Assembly: GCA_036005185.1 (NCBI GenBank)
Contig: DASYQS010000064.1
Span: 62,001-126,000, forward strand
Direction: 5' to 3'
Source: VBAU01 sp036005185
GTDB taxonomy: Bacteria; Bacteroidota; Bacteroidia; Chitinophagales; Chitinophagaceae
Length of the DNA: 64,000 bases
Below are positions 19,586 through 27,694 of this stretch, one piece after another. A model generated the notes under the pieces. That model searched no databases and was not told where the DNA came from. It was given only the letters and a program-made list of their open reading frames with translations. The translations under genes were made by a program, and so were the position numbers. How positions within the stretch are numbered: the stretch's first letter is position 1; each line of letters opens with the position of its first letter.

Positions 19586-20464
19586 ATGAAAGTCCTGTCA
19601 TTTACTATCCCTGCTTCTCACGACAAGACCATCCTCGTTCAGGAGGATGTCTTGCCCTATTTTTATCCGCACTTGCACCGACACGAAGAGATCCAGTTGA
19701 CACTTATTTTAAAAGGAGAGGGGACACTTCTTGTTGGTAATAGCATGCATAGCTTTAGGGCCAATGAAGCATACCTGATTGGAGCAAACATGCCTCATGT
19801 CTTTAAAAGTGATGATTCATATTTTGCACCCGGCAACACAAAGGAAATACACACTCTCACTATATTTTTTAATGCAAAGGGAAAGCTGGCCTCTTTATTT
19901 GATCTGCCGGAATTAAAAAATGTGTACTCTTTTTTTTCCACCCATTACAGCGGCTTCAGAATTCCTGAGCACTCATTCACAGAAATTTCCGCCAAGATAT
20001 TGAGTATTAAATATTCTTCGGGAATGGACCAGCTAATGCAATTTTTTCAACTTTTAAAATCATTAACTGCTCTTGAAAATACCAGTCCGCTTTCACCTGA
20101 TGTGCTGCCAAAGACATTCAGCGATCATGAAGGTATGCGGATCAGCAATATTTACAACTACATTATGCAGCATTACAACAGGGATCTTACACTTGAAGAA
20201 GTCGCTGCTGCTGCTTACATGACCCCGCAGGCTTTCTGCCGGTATTTCAAAAAACATACTCGAGTAACTTTTGTTACATTTTTAAATGAGATCAGAATTA
20301 ATGAAGCATGTAAAAAGCTGCTTGATGGTAGTTATGACAGCGTATCATCAGTAGCATTTAATTGTGGTTTCAATAGCATTACTAATTTCAATAGGGTCTT
20401 TAAATCAACTACTGGTAAATCTCCCAGGGAGTATACTGCGGTTTTTTTAAGTAAGGTTAATTAG
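19586..20464 (+). CDS. AraC-family transcriptional regulator with cupin sensor domain
   Basis: The ATG at 19586 is preferred; an in-frame TTG 30 bp upstream is possible. It encodes 292 residues. The N-terminal cupin-type effector domain shows LHRHEEIQLTLILKGEG and the motif ANMPHVFKSDD. The C-terminal pair of helix-turn-helices spans about residues 190-290, with YIMQHYNRDLTLEEVAAAA, TPQAFCRYFKKHT and the AraC signature VAFNCGFNSITNFNRVFK, TGKSPREY. It probably activates the arabinose-rich glycan locus in response to a released sugar, since it is the only regulator in the region and no hybrid two-component or SusR-type sensor is seen. It is separated from the peptidase gene by 615 bp that include a permease remnant. 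Confidence 0.92.
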   Translation: MKVLSFTIPASHDKTILVQEDVLPYFYPHLHRHEEIQLTLILKGEGTLLVGNSMHSFRANEAYLIGANMPHVFKSDDSYFAPGNTKEIHTLTIFFNAKGKLASLFDLPELKNVYSFFSTHYSGFRIPEHSFTEISAKILSIKYSSGMDQLMQFFQLLKSLTALENTSPLSPDVLPKTFSDHEGMRISNIYNYIMQHYNRDLTLEEVAAAAYMTPQAFCRYFKKHTRVTFVTFLNEIRINEACKKLLDGSYDSVSSVAFNCGFNSITNFNRVFKSTTGKSPREYTAVFLSKVN

Positions 20465-20467
20465 GTT

Positions 20468-20492
20468 ATTGTCGCAGACAATTTTTGTTTTT
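20468..20492 (+). terminator. Possible intrinsic terminator after the AraC gene
   Basis: A 6-bp stem, ATTGTC/GACAAT, with a 3-nt loop is followed directly by TTTTTGTTTTTT, 3 bp after the stop codon. The stem is short but the U-tract is strong. Confidence 0.5.
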
Positions 20493-20756
20493 TAGAAATC
20501 ATGAAGTTATATTGGTCCAGCTTATAAATGACTGCATTTTACTAGCCACTTTCAGTGTAACATTCATCTTCCCTCCAATCTAAAGATTTGAAGACGGTAT
20601 GATGTTTCAAATTAAGAAAATCTGTATTCAATTTTTTTAATTCTTTGTATGAAGCAATTACCCAAAAGCAACACACCATACAATTCAATTAGGAAACTTT
20701 CAGGGGACTGTGCAAGCAAGTCACTAAAAGAACAATAAATCTTTTAAAATTCTAAA

Positions 20757-20959
20757 GCGGTGAGGGAGAGACACGATCCGCCTGAGGCGGAACGGGTTTA
20801 AGCTTTGTATTTTTTGAAATAAAAAAATTACAATGGTTGTTACAATTTTATTTTAATGCGGTGAGGGAGGGATTCGATCCGCCTAAGGCGGAACGGGTTC
20901 AAGCTTCGTGTTTTTTGAAATAAAAAACCGCAGTGGTTGCTATGATTTTATTTTTTAAT
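20757..20959 (-). repeat. Two tandem ~101-bp partial copies of the tRNA-Ser 3' end
   Basis: Units begin at 20757 and 20858, and the real tRNA copy begins at 20960 (spacing 101 and 102 bp). Each unit starts with the complement of the tRNA acceptor 3' strand and T-arm (GCGGTGAGGGAGGGATTCGA in unit 2). It then has a 15-bp palindrome TCCGCCT(G/A)AGGCGGA where the tRNA continues ACCCTCGGT, then ACGGGTTTAAGC-like sequence from the variable arm. An AT-rich spacer containing TTTTTTGAAATAAAAAA closes each unit. They cannot fold into tRNAs. They lie downstream of the tRNA in its direction of transcription. The 20493-20756 stretch before them shows nothing recognisable. Confidence 0.85.
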
Positions 20960-20960
20960 G

Positions 20961-21051
20961 CGGTGAGGGAGGGATTCGAACCCTCGGTACGGGTTTAAGC
21001 CCGTACGACGGTTTAGCAAACCGTTGATTTCAGCCACTCATCCACCTCACC
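20961..21051 (-). tRNA. tRNA-Ser (anticodon GCT)
   Basis: On the minus strand the gene starts GGTGAGG and ends CCTCACC plus discriminator G, a perfect 7-bp acceptor stem. The anticodon arm reads ACGG-TTTGCTAAA-CCGT with anticodon GCT (reads AGC/AGU serine codons). A long class II variable arm (GTACGGGCTTAAACCCGTAC) and the T-arm GAGGG-TTCGAAT-CCCTC are present. No CCA is encoded, as usual in Bacteroidota. Length 91 nt. Confidence 0.96.
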
Positions 21052-21185
21052 GGCTGAATTTGCAAGGGCAGCAAAAATAGATTGAATGAGGCAAACTCCC
21101 AAACAAAAATGAACTACCTAAAATTGGAAAACCATACGATTTATGGAAGTTGAGAAGATTTACTGGCAGAAATCTTTATTCAGTT

Positions 21186-21902
21186 TTATCTTCGAAAAAA
21201 GCGATAAGCCATGTAAATCATATTTCCTATTGATTGCAAAAAAGTAAGAGAAATAATTTTTAGATCAAGGCGGAAATTGGCATTACGAATATATTCTGCA
21301 TCCCAATGGTAACGGATAAAAATGCTTTCATAATCAGCCGTTGGCCCATGGTAACCTTTGACTTGTGCAAGCCCAGTAATACCCGGTCTCATAGATGCTC
21401 TGAATTTATAAGCGGGAATAACGAAAGAAAAGCGTGTGCAATCTGAAAGCATGTGTGGCCGGGGGCCGATAATGCTCATATCGCCAATGAGCACGTTTAT
21501 AAATTGAGGTAATTCATCCAAGTTTGTCCTGCGTAAAACTTTTCCGATTCTCGTTATCCTGTGGTCATCTTCTTCGGCCTGTTTTTCATCCGCTTCATCG
21601 TTTACGACCATTGTGCGAAATTTTATACACCGGAATTGCCAGCCGTTTCTGCCCATACGTCGTTGCACAAAAAATACAGGGCCTTTGGAATCAATAAGGA
21701 TCAATAAGCTGATAATAGGCAACAGCCAGCTTAGTATACAGCTAATGAAAAGAAAGGAAAGAACAATATCGAAAGCTCTTTTAATGAAAAGATACCTTTT
21801 TCTTTCGGCTACGGGACTTTTAATGAGCACGGTTTCTTTTTCAGATGGCGCTTCCTTTGCAGGTGAAGGCAAGAGGTTAGTATGATAATCCATTCGGTAC
21901 AA
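21186..21902 (-). CDS. Priming sugar transferase for surface polysaccharide (short WcaJ/PglC-type)
   Basis: The 238-residue protein has the bacterial sugar-transferase domain: KRAFDIVLSF, a single hydrophobic hairpin at about residues 45-70, PVFFVQRRMGRNG, FRCIKFRTM, LRRTNLDELPQFINVLIGDMS, IGPRPH, RPGITGLAQV and YIRNANFRLDLKII. Such enzymes move a sugar-1-phosphate from a UDP-sugar to undecaprenyl phosphate, the first step of lipid-linked glycan synthesis at the inner membrane. The N-terminal four-helix and CoA-binding-like part of long WbaP/WcaJ proteins is absent, so it is the short form. It is divergent from the nucleotidyltransferase gene and opens the polysaccharide cluster that extends to 44947. 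The sugar donor cannot be read. Confidence 0.92.
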   Translation of the reverse strand: MYRMDYHTNLLPSPAKEAPSEKETVLIKSPVAERKRYLFIKRAFDIVLSFLFISCILSWLLPIISLLILIDSKGPVFFVQRRMGRNGWQFRCIKFRTMVVNDEADEKQAEEDDHRITRIGKVLRRTNLDELPQFINVLIGDMSIIGPRPHMLSDCTRFSFVIPAYKFRASMRPGITGLAQVKGYHGPTADYESIFIRYHWDAEYIRNANFRLDLKIISLTFLQSIGNMIYMAYRFFRR

Positions 21903-22022
21903 GGGAGTGAAAATGGGAACCGTTTTTTTAGAATGCTGGCTTTAATACAATCGGTATAAATTTTAAAATGGTTGCTCACTCATTTTTAGTTTTTTGACAG
22001 AAGAAAGTTTATTTTTAACTGC

Positions 22023-22973
22023 ATGATTCCAGCAGTTGATATAAAAAATATAACTACAGAAAAGCATGAGCTAACCATTTTAAAAACGCTGGCTTATTTT
22101 GACATTTTTGACTATCCACTTAATGAAAAAGAAATAAAAAACTTTCTTACGGTTGAGATAAATGATTCAGCATTTCGGCTAGCCATTCAACGATTAATTT
22201 CAGGAGGTGTTATTTATAAACTCGGTGAGTTTTATTCGCTCAAGAATAATAGGCAAATGGTGGAAAAACGATTACAAGGAAATCTGCGTGCTCAAAAACT
22301 TGTTCCGAAAGCGATTAAAATAGGCTCTTTCCTGTACAAGTTTCCTTACGTTAGGGCAATAGGGATCTCGGGCTCTCTTTCAAAAAATTATGCCGACGAA
22401 AAAGCAGATATTGACTTTTTCGTGATAACAAAAGCAAACCGACTTTGGATTACAAGAACAATTCTTCATCTTTTTAAAAAGCTCACTTTTTTATTTGGTA
22501 AGCAGCATTTTTACTGCATGAACTATTTTATAGATGAGCAAGCATTGATGATTGAGGAAAAAAATATTTATACAGCAACAGAGATTGTTACCTTACTTCC
22601 TGTTAGCGGATCAGAAGTAATGAATCTTTTTTTTGCGACTAATAATTGGGTAAAGGAATGGTTCCCTTTTCATGTGCCTGTGCGCCATTTAAACATTCCT
22701 GATAAGAGCTCAATGTTTAAAAAAGTTGCAGAATGGCTATTTGATGCAAGAATAGGAGGTTGGGTTGATGATTTGCTTTTTAAATGGACCACGCAGCGTT
22801 GGCGCAATAAGGAAAAGCGAGGGCAAAAAAATGCAAAAGGAAGGGTCATGAACCTTGTTACCTGTAAACATTTTTCAAAATCCAATCCCGAAGAATTTCA
22901 GGAAAGAATTATTGGTTTATATGAAACCGGGGTCAACAGATTCAAAAATCAATGGCCACAGTATCTTGATTAG
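22023..22973 (+). CDS. MNT/Pol-beta-type nucleotidyltransferase-domain protein
   Basis: The protein has 316 residues. A helix-rich, winged-helix-like N-terminal part (about 15-80) is followed by a minimal nucleotidyltransferase motif at about residues 115-138: GISGSLSKNYADEKADIDFF, i.e. GS followed by DxD metal ligands. The remainder is helical with basic patches. Proteins of this layout occur in polysaccharide and natural-product loci, and I do not know a defined substrate. It is convergent with the methyltransferase gene on the other strand, overlapping its 3' end by 32 bp. It could transfer a nucleotidyl group to a small molecule made by the radical-SAM cluster, or it could be regulatory. 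Confidence 0.7.
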   Translation: MIPAVDIKNITTEKHELTILKTLAYFDIFDYPLNEKEIKNFLTVEINDSAFRLAIQRLISGGVIYKLGEFYSLKNNRQMVEKRLQGNLRAQKLVPKAIKIGSFLYKFPYVRAIGISGSLSKNYADEKADIDFFVITKANRLWITRTILHLFKKLTFLFGKQHFYCMNYFIDEQALMIEEKNIYTATEIVTLLPVSGSEVMNLFFATNNWVKEWFPFHVPVRHLNIPDKSSMFKKVAEWLFDARIGGWVDDLLFKWTTQRWRNKEKRGQKNAKGRVMNLVTCKHFSKSNPEEFQERIIGLYETGVNRFKNQWPQYLD

Positions 22974-23796
22974 CCTTCCTCTTTTTTAGAGAAATAATAT
23001 AGTAGTCGCCGATCGACCTCCAAGGCCATTTGCACTTCCATTTTTCTTCAAGCTTCTTAAGAAATGCAAACAATTTTTGATGTTTCTCTGCAAAATTTTC
23101 AATGTAAGAGGGGGGTACGATTGTACATAGCCCTTCCGTGGCGATGACTTCAAACTCTTGCTTTGTATGTTTTTTTATAAACGAAGGACTATAATACCAG
23201 CAGCGAAAATGCATTCCTTCGATATGGGCTTTTTTTCCATTGCTGCTAAAAAATCTCCGAAAAGCTGTTTTAAATTTCCCCTTAAAAAAAAGGAGAGTTT
23301 CCCAAAGACAGAATTTTGGTAAAATGACAAGAGTAATAATTCCATTTTCTTTTAATAATGGAGAAAATGTTTGCAATACTTTGTGTAGTTGCTTTGTACA
23401 ATTTAAACCGGCAAAATTTGAAAATATTAGATCGTATGGGCCTTTTTGCTTTAATTGAGCTAGAGTGGTAAATGAGCAGAGTTCATGGGTTATGTTATTT
23501 TCAAGGTGGTTGACCCTTACTTTTTCAGAAAGTTTTGCTAGCATTCCCTCGGAAATATCAGTGGCATGTATATAATGTCCTTGTTGGGCAAAATAAATAG
23601 CATCTTCTCCGGTGCCAGCATTTAATTCAAGGATGCTGCTGTTGCGGTTTATAAATTGCTGAACATGGTCTCTTACTCTTGTTCTTTTATACCGAATGAT
23701 AGTGTTACGTGAATAAATCTCATCAAATACGGTTGATTGTTTGGTAAAGGCAGCCGCTGCTTGTTTCTCATATTTGCTATCAGCAGTCTTGTTCAT
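22942..23796 (-). CDS. Class I SAM-dependent methyltransferase
   Basis: The 284-residue protein carries motif I LELNAGTGEDAIYFA, an acidic strand-2 end HATDISEGML and a post-I region SFTTLAQLKQKGPYDLIFSNFAGLNC. It is last in a coupled minus-strand series and overlaps the preceding radical-SAM gene by 4 bp (ATGA). Two features are characteristic of the loop-type small-molecule methyltransferases: the ILPKFCLWETLLFFKGKFKTA insert and the aromatic tail WPWRSIGDYYI. The substrate is unknown. It most likely modifies the product of the radical-SAM cluster or a nucleotide-activated intermediate. Confidence 0.85.
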   Translation of the reverse strand: MNKTADSKYEKQAAAAFTKQSTVFDEIYSRNTIIRYKRTRVRDHVQQFINRNSSILELNAGTGEDAIYFAQQGHYIHATDISEGMLAKLSEKVRVNHLENNITHELCSFTTLAQLKQKGPYDLIFSNFAGLNCTKQLHKVLQTFSPLLKENGIITLVILPKFCLWETLLFFKGKFKTAFRRFFSSNGKKAHIEGMHFRCWYYSPSFIKKHTKQEFEVIATEGLCTIVPPSYIENFAEKHQKLFAFLKKLEEKWKCKWPWRSIGDYYIISLKKRKANQDTVAIDF

Positions 23797-25262
23797 ACAC
23801 TGACATTTTTTTCAAGAACAAGCAGTTTTTGTTTAGCAAAAAAAGCGGCAGGCGCATAATAAAAAAATGATGCTGCTTTTTTAAGGGTAAACGCTGTGGC
23901 GTTAAGAGGTTTGTTTGAAAGCTGTTTTATATTTTCAATGGCGATATACTTGCGGTATGTTTTGTGAACATAACGATGAAGCTGTTTATAAAATGAAGGC
24001 TTGTAAGTATTTCTGAACATTAGCGATAGGTCGTCTGAATCTGTCCAATTTGTTTTTTCTTTCAAATCGGCTTTTACTTTTTCATAAAACAAAGTACCAG
24101 GCAAAGGATATGAAACGGAGATACCAATTTCAGAAGGCAACAATTCATTGATCATCCTGATGGTTTTTTTTATATCCTCTTTCGTTTCGCCCAAGTAACC
24201 AAACTGGATAAAAAAAGATGGTTGAATATTATATTTCTTCAACATCCCTGTAGCCTCATATATCTGTTCTACAGAAATGCCTTTATCCATGGCATCCAGT
24301 ATTTTTTGCGAACCGCTTTCTGCGCCCATCCATGCATTTTCACAGCCCGCCCTAGCCAGGTTTTTAATATATTCTTCTTGTAATAAAAGGTCGGCTCTTG
24401 CTTGGATCTTGAAGCGGAAATTCAGATTTTCTTTTTCTAAAAGATCCGCAAACGCATGAACCCATCCCGGTTTCAATCCAAAAATATCGTCGCAAAACCA
24501 GATATGGTCAAAACCAAATTTTTCTTTAAGCATTTTCAATTCGCTGACTACATTTTCAGGAGACCTTGAATTATAGCGATTGCCATAAATTGGCTTAGCG
24601 CACCAATTGCATTTAAATGGACAGCCGCGGGTAGTGCCCATATTCATCGAAAAAAAACCTTTATGCTTAAGCCACATCTTCCGGTATGGCTCTACATCGA
24701 TTAGATCCCAGGCAGGAAATGGTAGGGTATCTAAGTCTTTTATCACATTCCTTTTTGCTGTTTTGATAATAGCTTTATTTTGTTTGTAAGCTATTCCCTG
24801 TACCTGTAAAAATTCATTTTGCTTTTGGGTGAGAGCAGTGATTAACTCAAGCAAGGTCATTTCAGCTTCGCCAATTAAAATAAAATCAGCGCCCTCATTT
24901 AAATATTGTTCAAAATGATCTGTTGAATCTGAACTTGACACAATTACTGTACAACCTCTTTGTTTGGCCAGCTTTATCATTTCAAAAGCTGCTTTGCGCA
25001 TATTGGTCAAACACATCTTGGTGAGATAATTAAAACCATCGTCATAGATCACAAAAAACTCAGGCTTACAATTTTCAATGGTTTCAATAATGTCTTCAGA
25101 GGTTTTTGCAAACATGCTGTCATGAAAAAAGACCTTATAATTGTTCTGTCTCATCAACGACGCAGCATATAGAGTGCCAAGTGGTGCATAAGGTTGCCCT
25201 GCCACCCATTGCTTGGGATCGAAGCGAAGAAAATAAGAATGGGTAAATAATATTTTATTCAT
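23793..25262 (-). CDS. Radical SAM protein with N-terminal B12-binding-like domain (paralogue A)
   Basis: The ATG at 25262 is chosen because it lies 5 bp after the upstream stop and begins MNKILFTHSYF. A longer frame from 25322 would overlap the previous gene by 55 bp. The product has 489 residues. Residues about 20-150 have the Rossmann layout of cobalamin-binding domains (APLGTLYAASLM, EGADFILIGEAEMTLLELI) but lack the DxHxxG cobalt-ligand motif. The radical SAM core has the 4Fe-4S motif CPFKCNWC, followed by FCDDIFGL, MGAESGSQKILDAMDKG and FFIQFGYLGET. Such enzymes catalyse methylation, ring formation or C-C chemistry on small molecules. It resembles the protein encoded at 27695, so the two are probably ancient paralogues. 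Confidence 0.88.
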   Translation of the reverse strand: MNKILFTHSYFLRFDPKQWVAGQPYAPLGTLYAASLMRQNNYKVFFHDSMFAKTSEDIIETIENCKPEFFVIYDDGFNYLTKMCLTNMRKAAFEMIKLAKQRGCTVIVSSSDSTDHFEQYLNEGADFILIGEAEMTLLELITALTQKQNEFLQVQGIAYKQNKAIIKTAKRNVIKDLDTLPFPAWDLIDVEPYRKMWLKHKGFFSMNMGTTRGCPFKCNWCAKPIYGNRYNSRSPENVVSELKMLKEKFGFDHIWFCDDIFGLKPGWVHAFADLLEKENLNFRFKIQARADLLLQEEYIKNLARAGCENAWMGAESGSQKILDAMDKGISVEQIYEATGMLKKYNIQPSFFIQFGYLGETKEDIKKTIRMINELLPSEIGISVSYPLPGTLFYEKVKADLKEKTNWTDSDDLSLMFRNTYKPSFYKQLHRYVHKTYRKYIAIENIKQLSNKPLNATAFTLKKAASFFYYAPAAFFAKQKLLVLEKNVSV

Positions 25263-25267
25263 AGTTA

Positions 25268-26317
25268 TTAAGAAATATTTGCTCCGGGTTTCAAATTCAG
25301 GTAACAAACACATTTTATACAAGTGCTGTTTGAATCGGTAGCCAGGTGTTTACGAAAATGGATACTTTCTCTGCTATTTAAAATCTCGTCCAGTGAATTA
25401 TTTCTGATATTCCCTATTGGGGCATGAAAAAAACATGGCCTTACTGTTCCATCTGCTTCAATTACGGTTGAAACCCATGGAGCATTGCATTTTTTATACG
25501 GAAATGGGTTATGCTCATAGAAGGCAGCATAATAACTGTAGATTTTTCTTAGTTTTTCAGGTGATTCTGCAATGAAATGTGAATTCAACTCTGCCCTATA
25601 TTTTTCAATAATATCATCAATGATCAGTTGCAATATTGGTAATTCATTCTCAGCTAATAGAATTTCATGTTGTTTTGGTTCGCTCCATAACACTTCCCGG
25701 TTAAATGCATGACTACTGACATCTGCGGCCAAAAAACTGATTTGATTTAGCCCGATTTCTTTTGCGCTATCAATAATAGAAGGCCAGTGCTTAAAGTTCA
25801 ATCTATGGATCACCGTTCTTCCCATGATCTTAAAAGCGGGATCGATACCTTTAATCAATTGCACGCCTTCTTTCAATTTTTGAAAAGCGTTGGGAATATT
25901 TCGAATACGGTTGTGTATCTCTTCATTACCGTCTAGGGATACAATGATCTCATTTACCCACTGCAATAATTGTTCAGCGTTCTTTTTCAGCGTTAATCCG
26001 GTTGAAAGCAATGAGATCTTAATATTCTGCCTTTGGAGTATCTCACAAAGTTTAAAAAACTTAGGATTTAATAAGGCTTCACCTCCTGACATTACCACTT
26101 GTCTTGTTCCAAATTTTTTTAGAGATGAAAGCAAGCCTTGAATATCGTTTTCATTAAGTTGTTTCAAATTTTTATTATCCTTCCAAATATCACACATTAC
26201 ACATTGGCAGTTGCAAGCACTGTGGGGCATCAGTATTACAATGGGCAATGACCTGATGACATCCGTTTTTAAAGTGCGGTAGCGCTGAAATGTGTTATAT
26301 AGTGACTGATTAAGCAT
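25268..26317 (-). CDS. SPASM/twitch-type radical SAM protein (first)
   Basis: The ATG at 26317 is used; it overlaps the upstream stop by 8 bp. An upstream in-frame start at 26374 would overlap the previous gene by 65 bp. The 349-residue protein has the radical SAM motif at CNCQCVMC (Cx3Cx2C), VMSGGEALLNPKF, SLLSTGL and IVSLDGNEEIHNRIR. A C-terminal auxiliary-cluster domain shows CNAPW, ADGTVRPCFFH, IGNIRNNSLDEI and CIKCVC. SPASM enzymes modify peptides, sugars or aminoglycosides. No precursor peptide gene was found nearby, so a small-molecule or sugar substrate is more likely. It sits between a methyltransferase and B12-type paralogue A in one operon. Confidence 0.88.
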   Translation of the reverse strand: MLNQSLYNTFQRYRTLKTDVIRSLPIVILMPHSACNCQCVMCDIWKDNKNLKQLNENDIQGLLSSLKKFGTRQVVMSGGEALLNPKFFKLCEILQRQNIKISLLSTGLTLKKNAEQLLQWVNEIIVSLDGNEEIHNRIRNIPNAFQKLKEGVQLIKGIDPAFKIMGRTVIHRLNFKHWPSIIDSAKEIGLNQISFLAADVSSHAFNREVLWSEPKQHEILLAENELPILQLIIDDIIEKYRAELNSHFIAESPEKLRKIYSYYAAFYEHNPFPYKKCNAPWVSTVIEADGTVRPCFFHAPIGNIRNNSLDEILNSRESIHFRKHLATDSNSTCIKCVCYLNLKPGANIS

Positions 26318-27026
26318 GATTGTAAATGGAAATCCATGGAAAAGGGTTTTTATTTTTCGTGAAAAAGTGAACAAATGCTGCCGGATTGTAAAGTATTTTG
26401 TGGTTGTAGTTTTTCAACTCATCCATGCAATGATGAAAATAATGCTTCTTCATTTCGGGAAATCCGGCAAATTGGAAATAAGCTGTAGAGCGTTCCCTTG
26501 CTGCTAGAATCTCTGATGGCTTGTAAAAATTCGTATCAAGAATATGAATTTCGCCAAGAGATTTTAAAAGCTCTAAAGCAAAAGGAAGAATTACGTCAAG
26601 TGAGGAAAAATACTGGATGGAAGCTGCAAAAACAATCGCATCAAATTTTTCATGCGGGGTATTCTTAGTAACAATCTCGCTATAAAAAAAATCAAGATTT
26701 TCAATATCGGCAAAAACTCTTTTTGCCTGCAACAACTCCGTTTTATTTATATCAATACCTTTTACTTTACTATTTTCAATTTTTGACAGTTGTGAACAAA
26801 GCCATCCATTGCCGCAGCACACTTCCAGAATGTTAAGCTCTCTCTTTTTAGCGGAGAGATATTCAACCAATTTATTGCACGAACTTTTTCTTATCTGCCA
26901 TTCTGTATAATGAGGATGTGAAATATCAATTTCAGGTAACGATCTTACCTCTTCATCCGTGTACAAACGCTGTTCTTTCAGCCTCAGCCCCAAATATTGT
27001 TCTTCAAAATTGTTTGTGACTATCAT
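26310..27026 (-). CDS. Class I SAM-dependent methyltransferase
   Basis: The 238-residue protein shows motif I ILEVCCGNGWLCSQLSKI, motif II region KVKGIDINKTELLQAKRVF and motif III area FDAIVFAASIQYF, GEIHILDTNFY. Residues about 15-60 hold an extra segment with IDISHPHYTEWQIRKSS. The start codon shares one base with the stop of the upstream methyltransferase gene (TAATG), and its end overlaps the SPASM gene by 8 bp, which implies translational coupling. The acceptor is unknown. It belongs with the radical-SAM cluster by position. Confidence 0.85.
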   Translation of the reverse strand: MIVTNNFEEQYLGLRLKEQRLYTDEEVRSLPEIDISHPHYTEWQIRKSSCNKLVEYLSAKKRELNILEVCCGNGWLCSQLSKIENSKVKGIDINKTELLQAKRVFADIENLDFFYSEIVTKNTPHEKFDAIVFAASIQYFSSLDVILPFALELLKSLGEIHILDTNFYKPSEILAARERSTAYFQFAGFPEMKKHYFHHCMDELKNYNHKILYNPAAFVHFFTKNKNPFPWISIYNHA

Positions 27027-27694
27027 TACTTTTTTACTTCAATTCTGTAAATAAAATTTCTTTCAAGCATATTTTGCTTTGTAGATATGGTCTTCAATCG
27101 ATAACCTTTTTCATCAGCTATTTTTTTAACCATATTTATATCGCAGCCATCACACAATATCATGAGTACAAACGTTTCTAAATGCATATATTTTTTCAAC
27201 CCTTCAAACAAGTTTTGAAAATATTCCCCGTTTTCACCGCAAAACCAAGCATAGTCTGCCAACGATTGCGGTTCTTTTTTGTAGTAAGGGGGGTTGATTG
27301 CAATAATATCGAAAGCCTGCAATGGCACTCGGTCAAAGAGGTCAGATTCAATAATATTTATCCGCACATTATTTTCCCGGCAATTCTCGTAAAGGAATTT
27401 TATAGCGATTGGATTGATATCAGTTGCAGTGACTATTCCCCCGTGTTGAACCGAATAAATAGAAATCAATCCGCTGCCCGCGCCAAGCTCTAATATTTTT
27501 TTATTTTGTAATGGAAACCTTTTTATTTGATCTAAAAGTAAATGCGTGCTGAAGAAAAAACCAGGATGAAAAACCGATGAAGGAACCTGTAACCGTATAT
27601 TTTTATAAGTATAGCTTCTGGTTTTTGAAAGATATTTTTTCAATAGCGGTTGCCAGGTTGTGCCGACAATATATTTAATCGCGGTTTTCATCAT
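27026..27694 (-). CDS. Class I methyltransferase with NPPY motif (HemK/RsmC-like fold)
   Basis: The 222-residue protein shows ILELGAGSGLISIYSVQHGG, VTATDINPIAIKFL, ESDLFDRVPLQAFDIIAINPPYY. The NPPY motif is typical of enzymes that methylate planar nitrogen atoms (amide or base N), such as PrmC/HemK and N6-adenine methyltransferases. The start follows the stop of the upstream radical-SAM gene without a gap (TAAATG). PrmC acting on release factors is normally encoded elsewhere with a longer N-terminal helical domain. This shorter form inside a biosynthetic operon more likely acts on an amide or amine of a small molecule. That target is inference. Confidence 0.82.
   Translation of the reverse strand: MMKTAIKYIVGTTWQPLLKKYLSKTRSYTYKNIRLQVPSSVFHPGFFFSTHLLLDQIKRFPLQNKKILELGAGSGLISIYSVQHGGIVTATDINPIAIKFLYENCRENNVRINIIESDLFDRVPLQAFDIIAINPPYYKKEPQSLADYAWFCGENGEYFQNLFEGLKKYMHLETFVLMILCDGCDINMVKKIADEKGYRLKTISTKQNMLERNFIYRIEVKK

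Noticed and set aside
20757..21051. Possible CRISPR array
   Set aside because: Only three units about 101 bp apart, similar along most of their length, clearly derived from tRNA-Ser, with no unique spacers and no cas genes.
27026..27694. prmC (release-factor glutamine methyltransferase)
   Set aside because: The NPPY motif fits, but the N-terminal helical domain is missing and the gene is embedded in a biosynthetic operon, so the housekeeping name is not given.
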